A DNA stretch of 15,611 bases, from the NCBI GenBank assembly GCA_040877875.1, contig JBBDNC010000147.1:1-15611 (forward strand), written 5' to 3'. This document shows positions 7,271-13,351 of this stretch, in pieces. Made by a program: the position numbers and the translations under genes. A model generated the notes under the pieces. It ran no database searches. It saw only the letters and a program-made list of their open reading frames with translations, and was not told where the DNA came from. Source of the stretch: JBBDNC01 sp040877875. Its GTDB lineage: Bacteria; Bacteroidota; Rhodothermia; Balneolales; Balneolaceae. Every line of letters begins with the position of its first letter. The stretch's first letter is position 1.

Positions 7271-7939
7271 TTACTTGGAATCTTTATTATCCTTTTTATC
7301 CTTTCTCACCATGATCCGGTCCACGAGTCCGTAGTCAAAAGCTTCCTGCGCACTCATCCACTTGTTCCGGTCGGAATCCTTCATAATCTGTTCGGGATCC
7401 TTGTCCGTATGCTTGGCCAGAATTTCACCCAACACTTTCTTGATACGAAGAATTTCCTGGGCTTCGATTTCAATGTCGCTTGCTTGTCCCTGCACTCCTC
7501 CCAGGGGCTGGTGAATCATCACGCGGGCATGGGGCAGAAGGTTTCTCTTTCCTTTGGTTCCTGCGGCGAGCAGAACTGCTCCCATGGAGGCAGCCATTCC
7601 CACACAGGTACAGGCAACATCACATTTAACGTACTGCATGGTGTCATAAATCGCCAGTCCTGCTGAAACCACTCCGCCCGGGCTGTTGATATAGATGTTA
7701 ATATCCTTCTCCGGGTCTTCGGATTCAAGAAAGAGCATCTGTGCAACCACGGAGCTTGCAACGGCATCATTCACCGGAGTTCCTACAAAAACGATACGGT
7801 CTTTCAGAAGGCGCGAATAAATGTCATAGGCTCGTTCTCCGCGATTGGTTGTTTCCACAACCATCGGTACCAGGGCATTCTGAATTTGTGAAATGTCACT
7901 CATGTCGGGAATTTCGAATATAGGTTGTTGATAAGGCAT
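7271..7939 (-). CDS. clpP: ClpP-type serine protease subunit with Asn in place of the catalytic Asp
   Basis: The tetradecameric proteolytic chamber partnered by ClpX; 222 residues. The nucleophile is Ser118 in GMAASMGA and the base is His143 in MIHQPLGG. Counting from this His without gaps against E. coli ClpP (His122 to Asp171, 49 residues) lands on Asn192. The local sequence is DSDRNKWMSA, where E. coli has DTERDRFLSA. The codon is AAC on the coding strand, one base from GAC. Listeria ClpP1 also has Asn at this position and relies largely on a second ClpP, so this subunit may be less active or need a partner. The N-terminus is about 20 residues longer than mature ClpP, as with a propeptide. 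The C-terminus is Lys/Asp-rich. The ATG at 7939 lacks a clear Shine-Dalgarno. Confidence 0.96.
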   Translation of the reverse strand: MPYQQPIFEIPDMSDISQIQNALVPMVVETTNRGERAYDIYSRLLKDRIVFVGTPVNDAVASSVVAQMLFLESEDPEKDINIYINSPGGVVSAGLAIYDTMQYVKCDVACTCVGMAASMGAVLLAAGTKGKRNLLPHARVMIHQPLGGVQGQASDIEIEAQEILRIKKVLGEILAKHTDKDPEQIMKDSDRNKWMSAQEAFDYGLVDRIMVRKDKKDNKDSK

Positions 7940-8023
7940 AAATTTTAAGTAAAAGTGTCTTGTAAACGATCAATGATCTTAAAAATTCAGTGAAAAATCG
8001 GCATCATAGAGCGTGAATGAAAA

Positions 8024-9331
8024 TCAGGCTTCTGTTTTTTGAGCTTCTTCATCTTTCTTTTCACGTTTTTTGCGCAATTCCTCTTTGGAAATCTCCCTGA
8101 TGTTAACAGCATCTTTTAATTTTTCAAAAATCTTATTTTCACGAATACTTGAACGAAGACTTTCCAGCTGTTTCGGGTTTTGAGCGAAATAGGATTTCAT
8201 TTGATCCGTCGTTGCACCGTAGCGTGCCGCTTCTCCGGCAATATACGCGTCAATATCTTCCGGCTTAATCTCGATATCCTCAAAATGATCCTGCAGTTTT
8301 TGATTGATAAAAACCCACTTCGCTTCCTCAACGGCACTCTCACGCATATTATTTTTGTAAGATTTCTCATCAAAATCAGGCGGCAACTCATTGCCGGACT
8401 GTTGTTTCAGGTATTCCACATAATTGTTCAAGACCTGCTGTTCAAACACATCCGGCACTTCAAAGTCATGCGCATCCGTGAGAGCCGAAATCACTTCCTG
8501 CCTGAACATATCATCACTGGTCTGATCATAATATTCCTGCATCCGGCTTTTTAGAAAACTATTGTATTCCTCCACATTCTTAGCTTCCCCGTTTGACTGC
8601 TCTTTGGCAAATTCGTCCGTTAATTCTTGTTTCAGAGGCTTTTCCGCCTTTTTTATTTCAAGCCTGAACCGGTCCTTTTCCTCTCCCTCACCCAGTTCAG
8701 CATCAACGGCATCGCCCGCTTTTTTGCCAATCAGGAATTCCCGGAATTCTTTCGCATTCTCATCCTTCAGGTTCAGCACCTGATCCTCATCCTTCTCCCC
8801 TTCCACAGGGTTGCCCTCTTCATCGAGAGCCATCGCATCGACCGTCACACGGTGATCTTCTGTGATCTCACCCTCGATTTCTTCCCAGTTGCCTTCACGT
8901 TCGAGCGTACGTTCAATCTCCTCTTGCACTTCTTCGTCCGTTACATCATGAACCAGTTTGTCGACGTCGATCTTTCCCAGGTCCTGAAGTTCGAATTCCG
9001 GTTTGGAACCGATCTTGAACTTCACTTCCAGTTCATCATTCTCCCACTGAAAATCCGTCATTTCAGTTTCACCCACGGGTTCATGTTCCGGGACGACTTT
9101 CTCTTCAAAAACTTCCTGAACGTATTTATTGATCTCTTCCATTTCGATCTCCTCCCCGAATCGCTTCTTGACGATCGATAACGGGACCTTGCCGGTTCGA
9201 AAGCCGGGCATCTGGATTTGCTTCCGGTATTTTTTAAAAGCCTCGTCAAATTTCGAAGCCAAATCCTCCCTGCTTGCCTTGATTGTAACTTCCTTGTCTA
9301 CCGATGTCAGTTCTTGAACGGAAATATTCAC
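8024..9331 (-). CDS. tig: Trigger factor, ribosome-bound chaperone
   Basis: A chaperone at the ribosomal exit tunnel, 435 residues, normal length. The N-terminal ribosome-binding domain carries the signature GFRTGKVP (43-50). A PPIase-like FKBP domain spans about 150-230 with a shortened acidic insert, and the C-terminal helical arms span about 235-420. Whether the PPIase site is active cannot be judged. The start is GTG at 9331, not ATG: AGAAGGAG sits seven bases upstream, one of the few strong Shine-Dalgarno sites in the window, and the next residues (NISVQELTSVDKEV) match the family start. It lies downstream of tRNA-Leu and 84 bases ahead of clpP. The protein ends in a Lys/Glu-rich tail. 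Confidence 0.96.
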   Translation of the reverse strand: MNISVQELTSVDKEVTIKASREDLASKFDEAFKKYRKQIQMPGFRTGKVPLSIVKKRFGEEIEMEEINKYVQEVFEEKVVPEHEPVGETEMTDFQWENDELEVKFKIGSKPEFELQDLGKIDVDKLVHDVTDEEVQEEIERTLEREGNWEEIEGEITEDHRVTVDAMALDEEGNPVEGEKDEDQVLNLKDENAKEFREFLIGKKAGDAVDAELGEGEEKDRFRLEIKKAEKPLKQELTDEFAKEQSNGEAKNVEEYNSFLKSRMQEYYDQTSDDMFRQEVISALTDAHDFEVPDVFEQQVLNNYVEYLKQQSGNELPPDFDEKSYKNNMRESAVEEAKWVFINQKLQDHFEDIEIKPEDIDAYIAGEAARYGATTDQMKSYFAQNPKQLESLRSSIRENKIFEKLKDAVNIREISKEELRKKREKKDEEAQKTEA

Positions 9332-9388
9332 TTAAAAACTCCTTCTGTTTCTATTAGATTATGTGCTGCTGTTCGGGTAAATATTGCT

Positions 9389-9428
9389 AAAAAATGGTTT
9401 AAATACTGTACAAAATGATTTAATAACC
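9389..9428 (-). terminator. AU-rich hairpin plus T-run after tRNA-Leu
   Basis: On the minus strand GGTTATTAAAT (9428-9418) pairs with ATTTAAACC (9404-9396), leaving a two-base bulge, and a run of six T follows (9394-9389). It begins a few bases after the tRNA 3' end. It would release the tRNA transcript and leave tig to its own promoter or to read-through. The stem is AT-rich, so strength is uncertain. Confidence 0.4.
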
Positions 9429-9432
9429 GGTG

Positions 9433-9516
9433 TACGAGAGGGGGGACTCGAACCCCCACACCGATAAAGGTACTAGATCCTAAATCTAGCGCGTCTACCA
9501 ATTCCGCCACTCTCGC
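9433..9516 (-). tRNA. tRNA-Leu (anticodon UAG)
   Basis: An 84-base class II tRNA read on the minus strand. Acceptor GCGAGAG pairs with CTCTCGT, leaving discriminator A as expected for Leu. The D-arm closes with GCG/CGC. The anticodon stem CTAGA/TCTAG holds the loop TTTAGGA, giving anticodon UAG for CUN codons. A long variable arm has an ACC/GGT stem, and the T-arm is GGGGG-TTCGAGT-CCCCC. The first acceptor pair is a G-U wobble where G-C is usual. CCA is not encoded (CAC follows the discriminator), so it must be added enzymatically. It sits upstream of tig. Confidence 0.96.
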
Positions 9517-9946
9517 ATGTACCCCTCCGCCTGCTTCTCGTCGAAAATTTAGAATCAGAGCCTTGAAAAATACAGCTTTATCATACAGGGTTCAACTATC
9601 CGTGCCGTCATTTTCATTCTCTTCATATTGGGGGAAATTCATGCACAGGGGGGTATGAAGAGCATAGAGCTCAATTTGCACAGAGCATAATTCAACACAA
9701 AATATCCACCGGGCGTGCAGGGTGGCCGGAAACATTGATTCTCTCCACCTTTCCCGCCTTCAATACTTTGTTCGGACACATGGGGGACACTTTCATGAAA
9801 ATGTTCATTCGCCCCCCTGACTTTCAAATTGATATACTGAAATACCCTTGAAACAGAAGGCCACAGCTCACTGACTTACATTGCCGAAGGGTGAAATAAG
9901 CCCTATTTTAAAAAAAATAATTTTCCAACAGAACTGTGACCGAGTC
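9517..9946. other. 430-base gene-free region between tRNA-Leu and cutA
   Basis: No convincing coding sequence. It should hold the tRNA promoter (minus strand) and the cutA promoter (plus strand). For cutA, TGATATACT at 9830-9838 fits an extended -10 element, but no good -35 is visible and the leader would be about 100 bases. The region has unusual G-runs (9630-9634, 9648-9653, 9782-9786), a C-run (9812-9817) and a 9-base-pair inverted repeat, listed separately. A 62-codon minus-strand frame (9827-9639) has no recognisable motif or start signal. Confidence 0.5.
9619..9662. repeat. 9-bp inverted repeat enclosing G-runs
   Basis: CTCTTCATA (9619-9627) and TATGAAGAG (9654-9662) are exact reverse complements around a 26-base centre. 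That centre contains GGGGG and GGGGGG and can add two T-G wobble pairs. It stands alone in the gene-free stretch, about 100 bases upstream of the tRNA-Leu 5' end. Function unknown; it may be a small structured RNA, a protein-binding site or a remnant of a mobile palindrome. Confidence 0.45.
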
Positions 9947-10300
9947 ATGTTTAAAAACCTTCGATTTGTCTATATAACCACCTCTGATAAAGAGGAAGCA
10001 CGGAAAATCGGTAAGGCCGTAATTGAGGCACGGCTTGCCGCTTGTGTCAATATTCTCGACGGAATGGAATCGATGTATCACTGGAAAGGGAAGATTGAAT
10101 CCGCAAACGAATGTATTTTAATTGCCAAGACCCCCTATCACAATGTGTCGGCCCTGACTCGTCTCGTTAAAAAAATACACAGTGACGAATGTCCCTGCAT
10201 TGTAACCCTCACTCTTACGGAACAGGAAGGCAATGAAGAGTATCTGCAATGGCTGGTCGATGAAACGCGTTACCCCGAACCCGAATTGAAAGCGAAATAA
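9947..10300 (+). CDS. cutA: CutA1-family divalent-cation tolerance protein
   Basis: A small trimeric ferredoxin-like protein of 117 residues, close to the family norm. It was linked genetically to copper tolerance in E. coli, but its biochemical role is unsettled. Diagnostic stretches are FVYITTSDKEEARKIGKAV (7-25), ARLAACVNI (28-36), YHWKGKIE (44-51), ILIAKT (57-62) and YLQWLVDET (99-107). The usual HPYEVPEI motif reads HSDECPCIV (78-86) here, with two nearby Cys (82, 84) that could affect metal binding. The frame is open back to a TTG at 9881, but the ATG at 9947 gives the conserved N-terminus and the normal length. No strong Shine-Dalgarno. It converges with the HtrA gene. Confidence 0.92.
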   Translation: MFKNLRFVYITTSDKEEARKIGKAVIEARLAACVNILDGMESMYHWKGKIESANECILIAKTPYHNVSALTRLVKKIHSDECPCIVTLTLTEQEGNEEYLQWLVDETRYPEPELKAK

Positions 10301-10359
10301 GGAAAGATCTCCCCGTTTGGGGCCGGCCCGGCTTCACACCCCCGTGCCGTGCGTGGCCG

Positions 10360-11640
10360 TCACTCTTCTTCAGTGATTTCCTCACCGCGGACCTTTTGCC
10401 GAAGCAGCATCTCGGTCTGGTATTGTTGTCCGTCGCGCAGTAATTGCAGTTTCATCCGGTCTCCTTCATCGTATTCCCTGAGAAGAGCCCATGCATGCAT
10501 CTCGCTGACAACCCGTTCCTCCCCGATTTTCAGGATGATATCTCCCGGCATGACTCCGCATTCAAACGCCGGCCCGCCCTTGTTAATGCTCGTCACCAGC
10601 AAGCCCTGGATATAGGGCAGCCGGTGTTGATAAATCAATTGTTCGGTCATTGCTGTAAACTCCATTCCCGGATCGTAATCGAGCACGACATGTCCGGACG
10701 TCAGCAGTTGGTTAATGATTTTTTCAACCCGGTTACTTGGAATCGCAAATCCCAGTCCGATAAAACCGGAACCGGTCCCCCCGGTATAGATAAACGTATT
10801 GACTCCCATCACCCGCCCTTCACTGTTCAGAAGAGGGCCGCCCGAGTTCCCCCTGTTGATAGCCGCATCCGTCTGAATCATATCGATGTAAACCCGGGGG
10901 TTGCTGGGGTCCGGACGGAAATCACGATTTTTGGCACTGACCACCCCCACGGTTACCGCCGGGCGGCCGTCTTCAAATAATCCGAAAGGATTTCCGAGAG
11001 CAATCGCCCACTCACCGACTATGACCTCTTCGGAGTCGGTGAATTCCACGTAGGGAAACGGCTCAATCGAATTAATCTTGACCAGTGCCAGGTCGGAAAA
11101 TTCATCACTCCCAATCACCCGGGCATCATAAGTGGTTCCGTCGATTGTGGCCACGACCACCTCCTTTGCATGGGTGCCGATTACATGCTGATTGGTAACC
11201 ACCAGGCCGTCTTCACTGATAATAAACCCCGATCCCATATTGGTAAATTCTCTGTCTCTCGTCCCGCCCAAGCCAAAAAAGTAGCGCAGAAACTCATCCT
11301 GGGCTGTCGTTCTTTGTTCCACAACACTGGTTACCGTAACACTGACGATCGCAGGGCTTACTTCTTCAACAGCCGTTGTGATGGCATTGTGCCGGCTCCG
11401 GGATACCTCATCGACCCACTCTCTCCTTTCCGTGACCCCTTCATTCTGGGGATCGTTATTAATGACCTCTTCAATCAGCGTAGCAGAAAAATGACGGGTC
11501 GTATCAGACAGGGAGCCGCCGGAATTTTCCCGGTTCTCACCTGCAGTACACGAGAATATGAAGAGAGCCAGCACAACCGGGAGAGCCGGGCGGGCAAATA
11601 CGACGAAACGGTTATTTGGCAGGCACTTTTTGTTCTTCAA
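10360..11640 (-). CDS. HtrA/Deg-type serine protease, predicted lipoprotein
   Basis: A periplasmic-side stress protease with one PDZ domain. The trypsin-like domain has the full triad: His152 (TNQHVIG), Asp183 (FSDLALVK) and Ser266 (RGNSGGPLL). The PDZ domain covers about 326-418 (YIQGLLVTSINKGGPAFECG, MPGDIILKI). The N-terminus has a basic stretch, a hydrophobic core PALPVVLALFIFSC and a lipobox-like Cys31, so membrane anchoring through lipidation is likely. Single-PDZ, membrane-tethered architecture is DegS-like. Start choice: no ATG is available. The frame stays open to a TTG at 11682, which would overlap nrnA by 71 bases; the TTG at 11640 keeps the basic n-region, has AAGGA just before it and overlaps nrnA by 29 bases. 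Residue numbers use 11640. Confidence 0.93.
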   Translation of the reverse strand: MKNKKCLPNNRFVVFARPALPVVLALFIFSCTAGENRENSGGSLSDTTRHFSATLIEEVINNDPQNEGVTERREWVDEVSRSRHNAITTAVEEVSPAIVSVTVTSVVEQRTTAQDEFLRYFFGLGGTRDREFTNMGSGFIISEDGLVVTNQHVIGTHAKEVVVATIDGTTYDARVIGSDEFSDLALVKINSIEPFPYVEFTDSEEVIVGEWAIALGNPFGLFEDGRPAVTVGVVSAKNRDFRPDPSNPRVYIDMIQTDAAINRGNSGGPLLNSEGRVMGVNTFIYTGGTGSGFIGLGFAIPSNRVEKIINQLLTSGHVVLDYDPGMEFTAMTEQLIYQHRLPYIQGLLVTSINKGGPAFECGVMPGDIILKIGEERVVSEMHAWALLREYDEGDRMKLQLLRDGQQYQTEMLLRQKVRGEEITEEE

Positions 11641-12610
11641 TTTCCTTGATCTGTTTGGATCCGATTTGAACAACTTCTTCAATAGTTTTTTTCAGGGGGC
11701 CCGGATGCCAGGCACCAGCCGCTTTCTTATGGCCGCCCCCGCCGATTTCTCGGGCCCATTTATTCACATCAACCTGACTCCGGGACCGCAAACTCATCTT
11801 GATCCCATGATCATCAAGGTCTTTCAGCAAAATAGCCGCTTTGATCCCGGCAATGCTCAGCGGGTAATTGACAAATCCTTCACAATCTTCATTTGAGGTT
11901 CCGGTCGCATCCATCATCTCCTGTGTAACGTACATAACAGCGATCTGATTGTTTTCATACAAACGGATTGTACTCATCGCCCTGCTTAACAGGTGAAGTT
12001 CACGCGGGGTACGATTTGAAAACACTTTCTCCGCAACTTCGTTCGGACGAAAGTTTCCACGCCGGAGCAGATCCGCGGCCGCTTCCATCGTTTCAGGAGT
12101 TACACTGTCGTACTGCAGGGAACCCGTATCCGTAATAATACCGGTATAGAGTGCTTTGGCAACTTTTTCATCGATTTGGCCCGGATCATGTTCCTGGAAC
12201 AGCCTGTAGATTAATTCACAAGTTGAAGAAGCCGTCTCGACCGAAACTGAATAGTCAAAATCAGATTGCGGGTCGGGATGGTGATCGATCATAAACGAGG
12301 GTTTATGCCCGTCCGACTGGATTTTCTCGTAACTGCCAAACCGGCTGGCTGCATTGCCGTCAATCAGGATAAAAGCGTCACACTTCTCCACCAAATTAAT
12401 TTCCGGCAGGCGAATAGGATGATAATTTGTCAGCCAGCTTAAATTTTGAGGAATCGAGTCATCATTAAAAGCCCACGCCTCCACTCCGTTTTTTTCAAGC
12501 CAGAGGCTGAGTCCAACTTGCGCTCCTATACAGTCGCCATCAGGCCGTATGTGAGAATAAATCCCTACCCGTTTAAATTGCACCAGTTTTTTTCGAAAAT
12601 CCTGAAACAT
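11612..12610 (-). CDS. nrnA: DHH/DHHA1 phosphoesterase, NrnA-type oligoribonuclease/pAp phosphatase
   Basis: A manganese-dependent phosphoesterase of 332 residues. The family degrades very short RNAs (nanoRNA), pGpG or pApA, and dephosphorylates pAp. The motifs are complete: HIRPDGDCIG (20-29), an Asp in LIDGNA (82-87), the DHH triad MIDHHPD (107-113), TDTGSLQYD (160-168) and the DHHA1 substrate loop GGGGHKKAAG (290-299). ATG 12610 is the likely start. Its 3' end overlaps the HtrA gene start, implying co-transcription and coupling. It diverges from thiN across a 111-base spacer. Exact substrate preference cannot be read from sequence. Confidence 0.93.
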   Translation of the reverse strand: MFQDFRKKLVQFKRVGIYSHIRPDGDCIGAQVGLSLWLEKNGVEAWAFNDDSIPQNLSWLTNYHPIRLPEINLVEKCDAFILIDGNAASRFGSYEKIQSDGHKPSFMIDHHPDPQSDFDYSVSVETASSTCELIYRLFQEHDPGQIDEKVAKALYTGIITDTGSLQYDSVTPETMEAAADLLRRGNFRPNEVAEKVFSNRTPRELHLLSRAMSTIRLYENNQIAVMYVTQEMMDATGTSNEDCEGFVNYPLSIAGIKAAILLKDLDDHGIKMSLRSRSQVDVNKWAREIGGGGHKKAAGAWHPGPLKKTIEEVVQIGSKQIKEIEEQKVPAK

Positions 12611-12624
12611 CGATCTTTTTCATT

Positions 12625-12652
12625 ATTCTATAGGTTCCGTTTCGCCCTTCAA
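12625..12652 (-). promoter_or_regulatory. Candidate sigma-70-type promoter for nrnA
   Basis: On the minus strand TTGAAG (12652-12647) and TAGAAT (12630-12625) are separated by 16 bases; TAGAAT matches five of six consensus -10 bases. Transcription would begin about eight bases before the nrnA ATG, giving a nearly leaderless message. The -35 lies within the inverted repeat at 12641-12669. FCB bacteria often use other promoter elements, so this is tentative. Confidence 0.3.
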
Positions 12653-12669
12653 ATTCATTGGGCGAAGGG
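12641..12669. repeat. Overlapping inverted repeats in the nrnA/thiN divergent spacer
   Basis: TTCGCCC (12641-12647) pairs with GGGCGAA (12660-12666), a perfect seven-base-pair stem with a 12-base loop. CCCTTC (12645-12650) can instead pair with GAAGGG (12664-12669), so the two hairpins exclude each other. It sits between divergent genes and could be an operator or an RNA switch-like structure. There is no TPP riboswitch consensus here. Confidence 0.4.
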
Positions 12670-12721
12670 GCTAACATACGATTTTATATGCGGAAGGAAT
12701 AGAACAAAGAGATATAATTTT

Positions 12722-13351
12722 ATGAAAACAGTCATATTATGTGATGGAAGGCGTCCGCCGGCAGACAGAATCCGGGCGGCCGTAGAGCAGGCGGATCTGT
12801 TTATTGCGGCCGATGGCGGGGGCAATGCGGCGCATGAGCTGAAACTGGTTCCGCGGATCGTGATCGGAGACCTGGACAGTTATTCGGTCTCGCCCGACCC
12901 TCAAACAGAAGTGATTCAGGACAACAACCAGGAGTCCAACGACCTTGAGAAAGCACTTAACAAGGCACTGGAATCAGGGGCAAAGGAGGTATGGGTGTTC
13001 GGAGCCATTGGCCAGCGGCTTGATCATACACTTAAAAACCTGTCGGTTCTCAAACAGTTCAACGCCCGGTTCAAGTCTCTCCGATTTGTGGATCGATATG
13101 GAGAACTTTTTCTCCTGCCCGCCCGGTACCAGGCACAATACCCTGTCGGCACCGTGATCTCCCTGTTCCCGCTCTCGGGTAAAGTGAGTGGAATTACTAC
13201 CCGGGGACTAAAATACCCCCTCCGGGACGAAGCCCTAGAAAATGGCGTGCGGGATGGCACCTCCAACGAAACCGTCAGCGACCGGATTGAGATCACCCAC
13301 AAAAAGGGCGATCTTCTGCTCTTCGTCGCAACCAAACAACCCGTACATTGA
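12722..13351 (+). CDS. thiN: Thiamine pyrophosphokinase
   Basis: Transfers pyrophosphate from ATP to thiamine, giving thiamine diphosphate; a salvage enzyme of 209 residues. Family marks: DGRRPPADRI near the start, AADGGGNAAHEL (29-40), GDLDS (49-53), an acidic/Asn patch DNNQESNDLEKAL (67-79), GAIGQRLDHTLKN (94-106) and the C-terminal GTSNE (179-183) of the thiamine-binding region. ATG 12722 starts right at the conserved MKTVILCDG; the upstream open frame lacks similarity to the family and runs through the spacer and nrnA. The stop codon TGA overlaps the TTG start of the symporter gene (TTGA), so the two are translationally coupled. No THI-box is visible upstream. Confidence 0.94.
   Translation: MKTVILCDGRRPPADRIRAAVEQADLFIAADGGGNAAHELKLVPRIVIGDLDSYSVSPDPQTEVIQDNNQESNDLEKALNKALESGAKEVWVFGAIGQRLDHTLKNLSVLKQFNARFKSLRFVDRYGELFLLPARYQAQYPVGTVISLFPLSGKVSGITTRGLKYPLRDEALENGVRDGTSNETVSDRIEITHKKGDLLLFVATKQPVH

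Noticed and set aside
6557..7666. A 369-codon plus-strand open frame across the clpX/clpP junction
   Set aside because: It is antisense to two unmistakable genes; its translation is low-complexity and lacks any family motif. It is a codon-bias shadow.
9639..9827. A 62-codon minus-strand frame in the tRNA-cutA gap
   Set aside because: No recognisable motif, no start signal and no sign of codon conservation that can be judged here; kept only as part of the gap description.
9881..9946. TTG-initiated extension of cutA by 22 codons
   Set aside because: The ATG at 9947 starts right before the conserved core and gives the usual length.
10311..10330. CCCCGTTTGGGG and GGGCCGGCCC as a terminator between cutA and the HtrA gene
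   Set aside because: The stems are short, overlap each other and no T-run follows on either strand; too weak to call.
12446..12721. Upstream extension of the thiN frame by 92 codons
   Set aside because: It runs antisense through nrnA and the divergent spacer and lacks similarity to the family; the ATG at 12722 fits the conserved N-terminus.
12611..12721. TPP riboswitch upstream of thiN
   Set aside because: No CTGAGA or THI-box core elements are present in the 111-base spacer.
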